From positions 1-64,000 of the IMG/VR virus record IMGVR_UViG_3300030102_007485: a stretch of 64,000 bases of DNA, one strand, 5' to 3'. The stretch's first letter is position 1, and every line of letters starts with the position of its first letter. The position numbers and the translations under genes were made by a program. A model generated the notes under the pieces. That model saw only the letters and a program-made list of their open reading frames with translations. It made no database searches and was not told where the DNA came from. The stretch is from a virus. This document shows positions 37,868 to 46,740 of this stretch, one piece after another.

Positions 37868-38467
37868 ATGTCTGATTACATAAAGATAATAAAAACAAAT
37901 AAAAAAAATATACAATTTGACATCCGACATAGGAGTGTTATAGACAGTTTTCCTGTCTATGACCCTGTAAGAACAGTCTTAGATGTTGGGTGTGGTCACG
38001 CCGCCGTCCCTAGGGAGTTGAGTGCCATGGGATTCACTGTCGATGCCATAGACATCGAGGAGAAAAGCAGTTGGAGTGAACCCACAGGCGTAAATTTTAT
38101 TCAGGATGATTTTATGGTTTCTAATAAGATTAAAAATGAGTATGACGTTGTTATGTGTTGTGAGGTGTTGGAGCATTTGACAAATTACAAAGAATTTTTT
38201 AACAAACTAATCAGTCTCGCAAAGCACAGACTGATCATCACTGTACCTTGGGAAAGATCCTACGACATGCCAGGTGATCCACCCATAGGTCATTGTAATT
38301 TTTGGTCAGATCAAGAAACTGGTAGTTTTAAGTCGATTGATGAGTTTTTGGATTTTGCAGAACCCTATTCTGTTTCCATATCAAAAATCTTAACAAAACC
38401 AAGAGATGTTTCTATGAAGCAAAAGGATTACCTAATCATCATAGACAAAAGGCAGACACATGGTTAG
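37868..38467 (+). CDS. SAM-dependent methyltransferase
   Basis: The 199-residue protein has the class I methyltransferase signature: VLDVGCGHAAVPRELSAMGF (motif I), VDAIDIEEK (motif II) and VVMCCEVLEHL (motif IV). In the glycan island it probably methylates a sugar hydroxyl or an intermediate. ATG 37868 follows AGGGGGGTTAGA. It overlaps the next gene by 8 bp. Confidence 0.85.
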   Translation: MSDYIKIIKTNKKNIQFDIRHRSVIDSFPVYDPVRTVLDVGCGHAAVPRELSAMGFTVDAIDIEEKSSWSEPTGVNFIQDDFMVSNKIKNEYDVVMCCEVLEHLTNYKEFFNKLISLAKHRLIITVPWERSYDMPGDPPIGHCNFWSDQETGSFKSIDEFLDFAEPYSVSISKILTKPRDVSMKQKDYLIIIDKRQTHG

Positions 38468-39332
38468 TGTCCTATTCGTGGGAGTTTTTGATAAAACCCG
38501 AACCTCAACAAATACATCTCAAATATTGTCATTTAAGAACATAGGTTGCGAGGTTGTTGGATATGACTATAGAAGGCGCGCACTAGAAATTGGCAATTCC
38601 AATAGAGACGTTGAGATTGTAGACCTTGTGAGGAAGAGGTCGTTTGACCTTGTTGTTTACAGTAAGTGTAGTGAGGTTTCAAGTGAAGTCTTTGTTGAAA
38701 ATGCAAAAACAACTAAAACATGTATGTGGTTTATGGACCCGCTTATTTCATACAGCGACGAGATGCGCCAAAAAACTCGACTAGTAGACTATTTTTGTTG
38801 TGATAAGGAGAATGTGCTGGAAGAGGCAAAAAAATATAATGAAAAAAGTTTTCATGTGTGCGAAGGGTACGATGAAGAAGTAGACAAACCAGTGCATGTA
38901 GATGTCAAGTACGATGTCAGTTTTATAGGCGATACATATGGTGATCGACTATCAAAGATCCGCAACATAAACACCCCAGTTCAGGTTATCAATGGTGTTT
39001 ATGGTAAGAAACACGCTGAAGCGGTTTGCAGTACAAGGATAAATTTAAACTTTTGCACCTCAGACGGCGCTTCTGACAGGGTTTACAAGATCATGGCATC
39101 CGGTGGGTTTTTGTTGTCTGATGATTGGAAAGGTCGCGAAAAACACTTTAAAGATGGTCAAGAAATTGTTATATTTAAATCTGTGGAAGATCTCAACGAA
39201 AAGATAGATTATTATCTAAAAAATCCACAACAAAGAAAAGACATAGCAAACAGTGCTTTGAAGAAAGTTAAAAAATTCAATAGAGCAAACTGGGCAAAAA
39301 GAATAATCGACATATATGAGCAAATTAGATAA
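38460..39332 (+). CDS. CgeB-like glycosyltransferase
   Basis: The 290-residue protein has the CgeB or spore-type GT layout: TCMWFMDPLISYSDEM, VKYDVSFIGDTYGDR, STRINLNFCTSDGASDRVYK, and IMASGGFLLSDDWKGREKHF, followed by DGQEIVIFKSVEDLNEKIDY. This C-terminal pattern (MASGGFLL...F.DG.EIVxF...L..K) is the mark of the family of GT-B enzymes called glycos_transf_1_2. It starts inside the methyltransferase stop region and overlaps the next gene by 17 bp. Confidence 0.75.
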   Translation: MVSVLFVGVFDKTRTSTNTSQILSFKNIGCEVVGYDYRRRALEIGNSNRDVEIVDLVRKRSFDLVVYSKCSEVSSEVFVENAKTTKTCMWFMDPLISYSDEMRQKTRLVDYFCCDKENVLEEAKKYNEKSFHVCEGYDEEVDKPVHVDVKYDVSFIGDTYGDRLSKIRNINTPVQVINGVYGKKHAEAVCSTRINLNFCTSDGASDRVYKIMASGGFLLSDDWKGREKHFKDGQEIVIFKSVEDLNEKIDYYLKNPQQRKDIANSALKKVKKFNRANWAKRIIDIYEQIR

Positions 39333-40140
39333 GCATTTGGTCGCTGGTCCTTGGATTGGTGAGTTTGGTTGGGAATTATTTGCTTGGCAGGCATACATCA
39401 GGGCAATGTCAAGACTTTATGAAAAAACAACAATAATTTGTAGAAGCAGTTCTGTGCACTTGTATGAAGATTTTTCAAATGACTTTATTGACTGCAGTCC
39501 CACTGACGGACAAGCAGATTCTTTTTTTATGAATGGGGTAGACTTGAATTTACTTTGCAATAAAGTGCTTAGGGAGAATCGTCAACTTCTAGGTCCAAAA
39601 ACAGTGTTTGTGCCACCCAGGCGAGTGGGTTTTCCGCCACAAACCTCTTATTTGGAGGCAATTTCTTTTGGACAGCATTCTGTAAAACCGGAATATATAA
39701 AGTACGGACGTAAGAACAAGAGGCAATACGACTATGTTTTCCACATCAGGAGCAGAGAACTTAGAAAGCAGGATAATTGGAGTATTGAAAATTGGCAAAA
39801 CTTAAGAAAACTTTTGGGAGACGACAAAAGAATTGCGTGCATTGGGACGAAAAGGTCTTCAGGTATCATTGGGGATGTTGACGACCTCAGAGATCAACCT
39901 CTGAAGGAGGTTTGTGATGTTCTGTACAATTCCAGTTGTGCATTTGGTCCTTCTTCTGGACCTATGCATCTTGCAAGTTTGTGTGGTACTCCACATGTTG
40001 TCTGGTCTCGACCCGAGAACAAAAATAGGTACGAAATTACATGGAATCCACTAAGTACAAAAGTGTTGTTCATGGGTGATCATTCGTGGCATCCTAGTTC
40101 AGAGTATGTGTATGAAAATTATAAAAAATGGAGTGAGTAA
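39316..40140 (+). CDS. GT9-like glycosyltransferase
   Basis: The 274-residue protein starts HLVAGPWIGEFGWELFAWQA and has the GT9-type donor site SSCAFGPSSGPMHLASLCGT, followed by PHVVWS. The same motif (PxSGxMHLAxxxGxPxVxxW) marks heptosyltransferases. A second heptose-like transfer is therefore likely; the acceptor is unknown. It overlaps the preceding gene and ends directly before the carbamoyltransferase. Confidence 0.75.
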   Translation: MSKLDKHLVAGPWIGEFGWELFAWQAYIRAMSRLYEKTTIICRSSSVHLYEDFSNDFIDCSPTDGQADSFFMNGVDLNLLCNKVLRENRQLLGPKTVFVPPRRVGFPPQTSYLEAISFGQHSVKPEYIKYGRKNKRQYDYVFHIRSRELRKQDNWSIENWQNLRKLLGDDKRIACIGTKRSSGIIGDVDDLRDQPLKEVCDVLYNSSCAFGPSSGPMHLASLCGTPHVVWSRPENKNRYEITWNPLSTKVLFMGDHSWHPSSEYVYENYKKWSE

Positions 40141-41742
40141 GTGAAGATAGTAGGTTTTCAGTCTGGACATGATGTTTCGTACTGTATTTTAGAAAATGGA
40201 GTGCCCATAGTGCACGAAGAGTTGGAGAGGGTCATAAGAAAGAAAGAACCAGGTGGTGATGGTTTAGAATTCTTTTTTGAAAGAAACAAAGATTTGCAGG
40301 ATATCAAGCATTTCGCCTTTGGTTGTTTTGGTTCGAGGAGCGAGTATTGGTCTAAGCGAGCGCGATTTGATCCATTTAAAAAAGAGTTTGATAAAAAAAT
40401 GAAGGACGTTTTGAGGTCGTCTGGAGGGAGGTATTATGAACTGGGTCACCATTTGAGTCATGCAGCAAACGCATACTATACAAGTCCATTTGATGAGGCA
40501 ATGATAATAACAGTCGATGGAGGCGGTTCAGAGTCTCCTGGACAAACAACCGCACTGACTATAAATTATGGCATACAAAACAAGATAAATAGACTACACA
40601 TATATCCAGAACATCAGGTAAATTTAGGGAGTTTATGGTTCAAATTTACAGGAGAGATCTTTGGTCTTTCCACTGGTTATCCAATAGGAAATCAGGCAGG
40701 TTCGGTCATGGCAATGGCAACCATGGGTGAGGCAAAGTACCTAGACTTGATGCACCTAAACATGGCGTACGATACAAATATGCCTAATTTTATAAAATTA
40801 AAAGAAATTGCTTCAAGGTCAGAACAAGACTCTTTTGATGTCGCAGCAACTTTGCAAGTCTATACAGAGACTACATTTAGAGATGCAATAGAGTTTTGGA
40901 TGAACAAGTACAAACCCAACAATGTCTGCTTTTCGGGAGGAGTGTCTCTTAATTGTGTAATGCTTGGTAAAATAAAAGACTGGTTTCCTTTTGTAAAGCA
41001 TATTTTTTGTGACCCTGTGCCTTATGACGGCGGATTATCGCTAGGATCAGCAAGGTATGTCTGGCATCACTTGTTGGATAATCCAAAAATAAAGTCTGCG
41101 GAAAATATGACGCCATATCTTGGCAGACCATACAATGAAAATGAAATCACTGCATCCATTGAGGAATACAGGTCATCAGGCAAAATAAGGACAAAAAGCA
41201 CTACAGATGACGAAGTTTTAGATCTTCTTGATTCTCAAAAGATAGTTGCTGTATTTGGTGGCGCATCCGAATCTGGTCGCCGCGCTCTTGGTAATAGGAG
41301 TATACTGGCAGACCCTAGATCTGATAAGATGAAAGACACGATTAATCAGAGAGTCAAGCATCGTCAGTGGTACAGACCCTTTGCCCCTTCAATCTTGATA
41401 GAGGACACCAAGGATTGGTTTGAGGACGCCGTTTACAGTCCTTATATGTCATTTGCACTAAAATTTAAAAAAGACAAGGCGTCACAAGTCCCAGCGGTGG
41501 TGCATGAAGACGGAACAGGAAGGTTGCAAACGGTACAATCTTCTCTTAACCCATGGTACCACAATTTTATTACAAAATGGAAAGAAAAGTCAGGAGTGCC
41601 AATATTGCTGAACACCAGTTTTAATGACAGGGAACCAATAGTTGAGACTCCAGAGGATGCAATCAAGTGCTTTATTGGAACTGATATTGATTATTTGTAC
41701 TTTTATGAAACTGGTAATCTGGTCTCGAAAGGGGACGTTTAG
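40141..41742 (+). CDS. NodU/CmcH-family O-carbamoyltransferase
   Basis: The 533-residue protein has both domains of the family: YELGHHLSHAANAYYTSPFD (metal-binding His), MIITVDGGGSESPGQTTALT, NVCFSGGVSLNCVMLGKI, then the C-terminal FGGASESGRRALGNRSILAD, QRVKHRQWYRPFAPSIL and VPILLNTSFNDREPIVETP. Such enzymes transfer carbamoyl from carbamoyl phosphate via carbamoyl-adenylate to a hydroxyl, as on Nod factors or cephalosporins. Here a sugar of the phage glycan is the likely acceptor. GTG 40141 directly follows the previous stop. Confidence 0.9.
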   Translation: MKIVGFQSGHDVSYCILENGVPIVHEELERVIRKKEPGGDGLEFFFERNKDLQDIKHFAFGCFGSRSEYWSKRARFDPFKKEFDKKMKDVLRSSGGRYYELGHHLSHAANAYYTSPFDEAMIITVDGGGSESPGQTTALTINYGIQNKINRLHIYPEHQVNLGSLWFKFTGEIFGLSTGYPIGNQAGSVMAMATMGEAKYLDLMHLNMAYDTNMPNFIKLKEIASRSEQDSFDVAATLQVYTETTFRDAIEFWMNKYKPNNVCFSGGVSLNCVMLGKIKDWFPFVKHIFCDPVPYDGGLSLGSARYVWHHLLDNPKIKSAENMTPYLGRPYNENEITASIEEYRSSGKIRTKSTTDDEVLDLLDSQKIVAVFGGASESGRRALGNRSILADPRSDKMKDTINQRVKHRQWYRPFAPSILIEDTKDWFEDAVYSPYMSFALKFKKDKASQVPAVVHEDGTGRLQTVQSSLNPWYHNFITKWKEKSGVPILLNTSFNDREPIVETPEDAIKCFIGTDIDYLYFYETGNLVSKGDV

Positions 41743-42476
41743 TGAAAAGGTTTTTGTGCACAAGCAATAAGTATGTAGATATTGTGGCAGATCACGCGCT
41801 TCTTTATAATAAGTTCTCTTCAGAAAGGAGGGAAGTAGAAGTCTTAGGGTTTGACCCTCCCTCGGTTGAATATCCGGATAATTACAAGTTTGTCTCCATG
41901 GGTAAGCAAGAGGACTTTCCTAATAAGGACTGGTCTACTCCAATTTTGCCTTTTATTGATGCAATAGAGGGTAGGTGTTTTGAGTTTTGGTGGGATGACA
42001 TGTTTCCAATTAGACCGTTCCGAGAAGACTTGTATGAAGAGGGGTCACGATTGATTGAGGATGGGAAGGTTCAAAAAGTCCATTTTTTCATGGGGTCGAA
42101 AGAACAATACTATTCGTGCAAACCTTATAACCAAAACTTTATGGTACTTTCGCAAGAAGCAGAGTACCGCTCAGGATTACCCGCCGCTTTTTGGGACAAG
42201 GAATATTTTTTAAAAAACTTAAAACCAGGCATGACTCCATGGCAATATGAAATACACAATCAACCAAAAATGTATCGCGATGGTGCGATACAATTGATAC
42301 CAAAAAATGAACCAATTGTGGGATGGGTCAACATGTTTAGGCAGGGAAAGTTTAATGATTGGATGTGGAACAATTACAAGAATAGTGAAACTGGTCATTT
42401 TGCTTGGAATAAGTTTCAAAAATTGACGCCCGACGTGGCAGCAATCGTGGGATCCTATGAAGGAAAGGAATTGTGA
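41742..42476 (+). CDS. Unknown protein of the glycan island, 244 residues
   Basis: The protein starts MKRFLCTSNKYVDIVADHAL and has RCFEFWWDDMFPIRPFREDL, with a DDxxP-like acidic motif, and a C-terminal NDWMWNNYKNSETGHFAWNK. The aromatic and acidic clusters suggest a GT-A-like transferase, since DD or DxD motifs bind metal and nucleotide-sugar, but no family is recognised. The GTG start overlaps the carbamoyltransferase stop, and the end overlaps the next start. Confidence 0.55.
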   Translation: MKRFLCTSNKYVDIVADHALLYNKFSSERREVEVLGFDPPSVEYPDNYKFVSMGKQEDFPNKDWSTPILPFIDAIEGRCFEFWWDDMFPIRPFREDLYEEGSRLIEDGKVQKVHFFMGSKEQYYSCKPYNQNFMVLSQEAEYRSGLPAAFWDKEYFLKNLKPGMTPWQYEIHNQPKMYRDGAIQLIPKNEPIVGWVNMFRQGKFNDWMWNNYKNSETGHFAWNKFQKLTPDVAAIVGSYEGKEL

Positions 42477-43576
42477 TGAAAATACCTCAGTTTATGCCTC
42501 TCGTCGGAAAGGACGAATATACTGCAATTAAGAAATGCTTTGAAGATAATTGGATTACCGAAGGACCACAGGCGAAAATTTTTAAAGAAAAGTTGTTAAA
42601 GTTGATTGGGTCCAAGCACGGTGAGTTCGCTCCAAACGGCACACTGGCAATCTACTTAGCATTAAAGGCGGCGGGGGTCCAACCGGGTGATGAGGTGTTG
42701 GTACCTAATTTCACCTTTATTGCATCTGCTACATCTGTTGTCATGGTTGGTGCAACTCCAATTTTTGTGGATGTAGACGAGAACTTGCAAATAGATCTAA
42801 GTAAGTGTGGTGCACGCCTATCTGACAAGACCACGGCGATTATGACCGCTCACATGTACGGCACTTGTGGAGATATGCCATCGGTTATGCAGTTTGCAAG
42901 AAAGCATGGACTTGTTGTTGTTGAGGACGCCGCACAAGCACTCGGAGTTACTTGGGACGGTCAGCACGCTGGGACTTTTGGAGATGTTGCAACTTTTTCT
43001 TTTTTTGCTGATAAGACAATCACTTGTGGCGAAGGTGGTTTTGTAATCACAAACGACGACAACGTGGCAGAAGAGTTAGTTTATCTAAGAAATCAAGGAA
43101 GGATAAACAGGGGCACCTTTGTCCATCCAGAGATAGGGTATAACTTCAGAATAACAGACATGCACGCAGCAATGGGCAATGTTCAAATAGGCAAACTAGA
43201 TTGGATAGTGGGTAGAAAACTAGAGATATACCAGGCGTATAAAAAAAGATTGCAAAGCAATTCAAGGTTTTCTTTTTTTGGTCCCATGAAAAAGTCTGGG
43301 TTTATACCATTTAGAGTTTGTATTATTGATAAACTGGGGCAAGCGTCAAACGTGATGGATAAGTTGCAAGAACATGGCGTTGAACCACGAACTTTTTTCT
43401 ACCCAATGCACAAGCAACCATGTTTTTCGGACATTGTCAAAAAAGCAAACTACTCAGAGGACGAGTTCTCTGTGTCTAATAAAATGTATGAAAGTGGTGT
43501 TTGTCTTCCCACCTTTTTGCAAATTACGGATGAAGAAATAGACTACATTTGTGATATAATCAATAGTAATTTTTAG
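42476..43576 (+). CDS. DegT/DnrJ-family sugar aminotransferase, perosamine synthetase-like
   Basis: The 366-residue protein has the PLP fold type I layout of sugar aminotransferases: EFAPNGTLAIYLALKAAGVQ, VVVEDAAQALGVTWDG, FSFFADKTITCGEGGFVIT with the Schiff-base Lys near 180, and GVEPRTFFYPMHKQPCF. This last segment is typical of GDP-perosamine synthetase and close relatives. With GDP-mannose 4,6-dehydratase nearby, GDP-4-keto-6-deoxymannose to GDP-perosamine is a likely reaction. ATG 42476 is preferred over GTG 42473 for spacing from AAGGAAAGG. Confidence 0.85.
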   Translation: MKIPQFMPLVGKDEYTAIKKCFEDNWITEGPQAKIFKEKLLKLIGSKHGEFAPNGTLAIYLALKAAGVQPGDEVLVPNFTFIASATSVVMVGATPIFVDVDENLQIDLSKCGARLSDKTTAIMTAHMYGTCGDMPSVMQFARKHGLVVVEDAAQALGVTWDGQHAGTFGDVATFSFFADKTITCGEGGFVITNDDNVAEELVYLRNQGRINRGTFVHPEIGYNFRITDMHAAMGNVQIGKLDWIVGRKLEIYQAYKKRLQSNSRFSFFGPMKKSGFIPFRVCIIDKLGQASNVMDKLQEHGVEPRTFFYPMHKQPCFSDIVKKANYSEDEFSVSNKMYESGVCLPTFLQITDEEIDYICDIINSNF

Positions 43577-43587
43577 GAGGTTATATT

Positions 43588-44745
43588 ATGAAATACCCGT
43601 TGGTCAAAGACACAATACGTGATAGCGACATAGATTCTCTTTGTGAGTGGTTGAAGACGTATCCAAGGTTATCTAAGGGTCCTTTGACGCCTGTCTTTGA
43701 GGACAAGTGGTCAAAGTGGTTAGGTTCAAAATATTCTGTTTATGTAAATTCTGGTTCTTCTGCAAATTTACTTATATTAAGCGCTCTTGTGGAGACAGGT
43801 AGAATCTCTAGGGACGCAAAGGTCGTAGTGCCTGCTGTTAGTTGGGCAACTGACCTCGCCCCAGTGATGCAACTAGGGTTGTCACCTGTTTTGTGTGATT
43901 GTAATATGGAGGATCTTTCAATAGACCTGGAGCAGTTTGAAAAGGTTTGCCAAGTCGAACGACCTCAAGCAATAATTTTTGTCAGTGTTCTTGGATTGGT
44001 GCCAGATATGGAGCGTTTGACGTCCATTTGCGAGAGATATGGAGTTATTCTTATAGAAGATACTTGTGAATCCTTCGGCAGCGAGTACCAGGGTAAAAAG
44101 TTGGGTACTTTTGGACTCGCTTCCACGTTTAGTTTGTATTTTGGTCATCACCTGTCAACGATTGAGGGTGGAATTGTCTCCACTGACGATGCTGATCTGT
44201 ACAATGCTCTGTTAAGTATTCGGAGTCATGGTTGGATGCGAGATTGCGAAAGTGAATACGCACTAAAAAAACACAAAGAGTGGCAAACAGAAGAATTTAA
44301 CAGTTGTTATACTTTTTACTACCCAGGGTTCAACCTTCGCAGTACTGATCTCCAGGCACATATCGGAATTAGACAGATGGATTATGCAGATACCGTGAAT
44401 CGCACTCGTGAACAAAATTTTAGATATTATTTGCAATCGATTTCAGATGAAATTTGGAAACCGATGTATCGTGAGGGTTGTTTTGTCTCTAATTTTTGCT
44501 ATCCTTTGGTAGTAGACAACCGACAGACTGTGTGTGACCACCTAGAACGAAACGGCATTGAAACAAGACCGCTTATTGCGGGGTCTATGTCTAGTCAACC
44601 ATTTTATGTTCAAAGATATGGTGAAAGTTTGATGCCAAATGCAGACAGAGTACACAAAAATGGTCTGTATATACCAAATAATCATGCTATGACACCACAG
44701 CAGGTAGGTTTTATATCATCTGTCGTAAATCGATCCATTCAGTAA
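43588..44745 (+). CDS. ColD-like GDP-4-keto-6-deoxymannose 3-dehydratase (His in place of Lys)
   Basis: The 385-residue protein has the DegT-family fold (NSGSSANLLILSALVE, IEDTCESFGSEYQGKKLGTF) but the active-site Lys is replaced: TFSLYFGHHLSTIEGGIVST, with His187 and His188. This is the mark of PMP-dependent 3-dehydratases such as ColD, whose catalytic His is at 188 as I recall, and RfbH (but without the Fe-S Cys of RfbH). It would remove the 3-hydroxyl from GDP-4-keto-6-deoxymannose, the first committed step to GDP-colitose. ATG 43588 follows TAGGAGGTTATATT. Confidence 0.85.
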   Translation: MKYPLVKDTIRDSDIDSLCEWLKTYPRLSKGPLTPVFEDKWSKWLGSKYSVYVNSGSSANLLILSALVETGRISRDAKVVVPAVSWATDLAPVMQLGLSPVLCDCNMEDLSIDLEQFEKVCQVERPQAIIFVSVLGLVPDMERLTSICERYGVILIEDTCESFGSEYQGKKLGTFGLASTFSLYFGHHLSTIEGGIVSTDDADLYNALLSIRSHGWMRDCESEYALKKHKEWQTEEFNSCYTFYYPGFNLRSTDLQAHIGIRQMDYADTVNRTREQNFRYYLQSISDEIWKPMYREGCFVSNFCYPLVVDNRQTVCDHLERNGIETRPLIAGSMSSQPFYVQRYGESLMPNADRVHKNGLYIPNNHAMTPQQVGFISSVVNRSIQ

Positions 44746-45245
44746 TGAATTTTCCTAAAAAACAGGCAAAAACCCAATCTTTTGATGGTCTGGTCATCGA
44801 TAATCCAGATTGTTACCATGATTTTAGAGGATATTACTGGACAGTCTGCAAAGATGATGAGAAAATATACAATCATGACAAGATCACTGTCTCAAAAAGG
44901 AATGTTCTTAGGGGGATCCATGGTGACTTTAACACCGTCAAGATGGTATCGTGCGTATACGGTGAAATCTACTGTGTGGTTGTGGACAAGAGACCAGATT
45001 CCAAGACATACGACCAGTGGCGCTGGATAATGCTCAGTCACACCAATAGAACAACCGTAAAAATCCCCGCAGGTGTTGGATTGTCCTATCTTGTAACCAG
45101 TGACGAGGCGACAGTGCTTTATAAACTCTCTTATAGAGGGTCTTATCAGGATTCAGACAACCAATTTACATACAAGTGGGACGACCCAAATTTGGGGATA
45201 GATTGGCCAATTAGTTCTCCAATATTGCAAAAAAGAGATAAATAA
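44745..45245 (+). CDS. RmlC-like sugar epimerase (cupin)
   Basis: The 166-residue protein has the RmlC fold pattern: DCYHDFRGYYWTVC, NVLRGIHGDFNTVKMVSCVY with the catalytic His near 58 (RGxH), GEIYCVVVDKRPDSKTYDQW, and a Tyr/Val-rich VGLSYLVTSDEATVLYKLSY. RmlC epimerises 4-keto sugars at C3 and C5. No dTDP pathway is seen, so the substrate may be a GDP-4-keto sugar. ATG 44745 overlaps the ColD-like stop. Confidence 0.8.
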   Translation: MNFPKKQAKTQSFDGLVIDNPDCYHDFRGYYWTVCKDDEKIYNHDKITVSKRNVLRGIHGDFNTVKMVSCVYGEIYCVVVDKRPDSKTYDQWRWIMLSHTNRTTVKIPAGVGLSYLVTSDEATVLYKLSYRGSYQDSDNQFTYKWDDPNLGIDWPISSPILQKRDK

Positions 45246-45283
45246 AGAAAAAAAAACATAAATATATGGTAGTATGGTGTAGT

Positions 45284-45451
45284 ATGACTTACGAATTATG
45301 GCAACTGGTGACTTATGGAGAGGGAGAACCGCCGACCCCCTTGTTTAAGATCGCAGAATCTAAAGAATTTGAAGATATTTATAGACTATTCATGAAAGAG
45401 GTAAAAACTAAGTTGTGTGTAATAGTCCTACAAAAGGAGGGCAAGAATTGA
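45284..45451 (+). CDS. Small protein in the glycan island, 55 residues
   Basis: The product (MTYELWQLVTYGEGEPPTPL...) is a small alpha/beta protein ending LCVIVLQKEGKN. The pattern MxYELxQLVTYGEGE resembles small marine-phage proteins, as I recall. Its stop overlaps the TTG start of GMD. ATG 45284 is the likely start, but an in-frame ATG at 45266 is possible; neither has a strong ribosome site. Confidence 0.55.
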   Translation: MTYELWQLVTYGEGEPPTPLFKIAESKEFEDIYRLFMKEVKTKLCVIVLQKEGKN

Positions 45452-46413
45452 AGCGAGCACTCATAACTGGCATTAGCGGACAGGACGGAAGTTACTTGGC
45501 AGAGTATCTACTTGGTTTGGGATATGAAGTCCACGGCACCGTCCGACGCCACTCTGTTTCTGAGAATCAGACAGCAAGACTTAAAGACATAGAGAACAGC
45601 ATACAGACTCATTATGCGGATCTAACAGATCACCACTCCCTCAGAAGGGTCTTCAATGTCTCACAACCAGATGAGATCTACAACCTTGCCGCTATGAGTC
45701 ATGTTAGGGTTAGTTTCGATATGCCAGCATACACAATACAAACGAATGCACTGGGTGTTCTTAATATGTTGGAGATTTACAGAGAGAGTTTTCCAAAAGC
45801 AAAGTTCTATCAAGCATCATCATCTGAAATGTTTGGAAACTCGATAGATTCGGATGGAATTCAAAGACTTAGCACCCCAATGAACCCTGTCAGTCCGTAT
45901 GGGTGCTCTAAGGTTATGGGATATAATCTGGTTAGGCACTATAGAAATGCTTACGGATTACATGCCTGTAATGGCGTTTTGTTCAATCATGAGTCGCCTC
46001 GTAGAGGAACAAACTTTGTGACCAACAAGGTTGTAAAAACCGCGGTACAAATAAAAAAAGGCGTTGTAGACAAATTAGAACTTGGGAACCTAGACGCAAA
46101 AAGGGATTGGGGTCACTCTCTTGACTACGTCAGAGCAATGCATATGATCACAAATCACACCACACCAGATGAGTTTGTCATTGCAACTGGGATAACTCAT
46201 TCTGTCAGAGACTTGTGTGAAACCGTTTTTTCTAAACTGGGCATGAATTATAAAGATTATGTCGTACAAAATCAAAAATATATGCGACCAGAAGAGTTGG
46301 AATATCTCAAAGGTGATCCAACTCGCGCCAAAGAAATTTTAGGATGGGAACCAGAGTATACCTTTGATTCTATGATCGAAGAGATGATAGCAAGATGGAT
46401 GCGCGAGATCTGA
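45448..46413 (+). CDS. gmd: GDP-mannose 4,6-dehydratase
   Basis: The 321-residue SDR enzyme starts KRALITGISGQDGSYLAEYL (NADP-binding GxxGxDG), followed by GTVRRHS, DLTDHHSLRRVF, YNLAAMSHVRVSFDMPAYT, FYQASSSEMFGN (SSE catalytic), SPYGCSKVMGYN (Tyr-x3-Lys), NHESPRRGTNFVTNKV and NLDAKRDWGHSLDYVRAMH. These are the standard GMD motifs. It converts GDP-mannose to GDP-4-keto-6-deoxymannose, the substrate of the ColD-like and perosamine-synthetase-like enzymes. The start is TTG 45448 with AAAGGAGGG upstream, overlapping the previous stop. Confidence 0.95.
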   Translation: MKRALITGISGQDGSYLAEYLLGLGYEVHGTVRRHSVSENQTARLKDIENSIQTHYADLTDHHSLRRVFNVSQPDEIYNLAAMSHVRVSFDMPAYTIQTNALGVLNMLEIYRESFPKAKFYQASSSEMFGNSIDSDGIQRLSTPMNPVSPYGCSKVMGYNLVRHYRNAYGLHACNGVLFNHESPRRGTNFVTNKVVKTAVQIKKGVVDKLELGNLDAKRDWGHSLDYVRAMHMITNHTTPDEFVIATGITHSVRDLCETVFSKLGMNYKDYVVQNQKYMRPEELEYLKGDPTRAKEILGWEPEYTFDSMIEEMIARWMREI

Positions 46414-46536
46414 GGTATGTATAAGAAGATACTTAAAACCGTTTTGGGGTTTCCCAAAAATACCAATTTTTATAGCACCGCAGCAAAAGAGGTGCTTTCT
46501 AGGAAAATAACAGAGACTATTAAGGAGAAAATAGAA

Positions 46537-46737
46537 ATGAGATTATCAAACCAGGCATTAGGTGCTATTATGATGGCGCTGCAAAACTCACTTATGAATC
46601 AGACTGACATTGTTCCAGTCTTGCAGGGACTTCACTTTCAATTGACTGACAACGAAGAACTTAAAGTGTTAAACCCGCCAGCAGTTAAGGCGTCTGACGT
46701 AACACCTGAAACAAATAATACAACAGGCAGCGACTAA
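46537..46737 (+). CDS. Conserved small marine-phage protein, 66 residues
   Basis: The product (MRLSNQALGAIMMALQNSLM, NQTDIVPVLQGLHFQLTDNE, then LKVLNPP) follows a pattern that I recall from T4-like marine phages: LSN.ALG.LM.AL...., then a strand and NPP. ATG 46537 follows AAGGAGAAAATAGAA. The frame is open upstream to ATG 46417 (40 more residues, MYKKILKTVLGFPKNTNFYS...), so a longer form is possible. 46414-46536 otherwise holds nothing obvious. Confidence 0.65.
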   Translation: MRLSNQALGAIMMALQNSLMNQTDIVPVLQGLHFQLTDNEELKVLNPPAVKASDVTPETNNTTGSD

Positions 46738-46740
46738 GAA

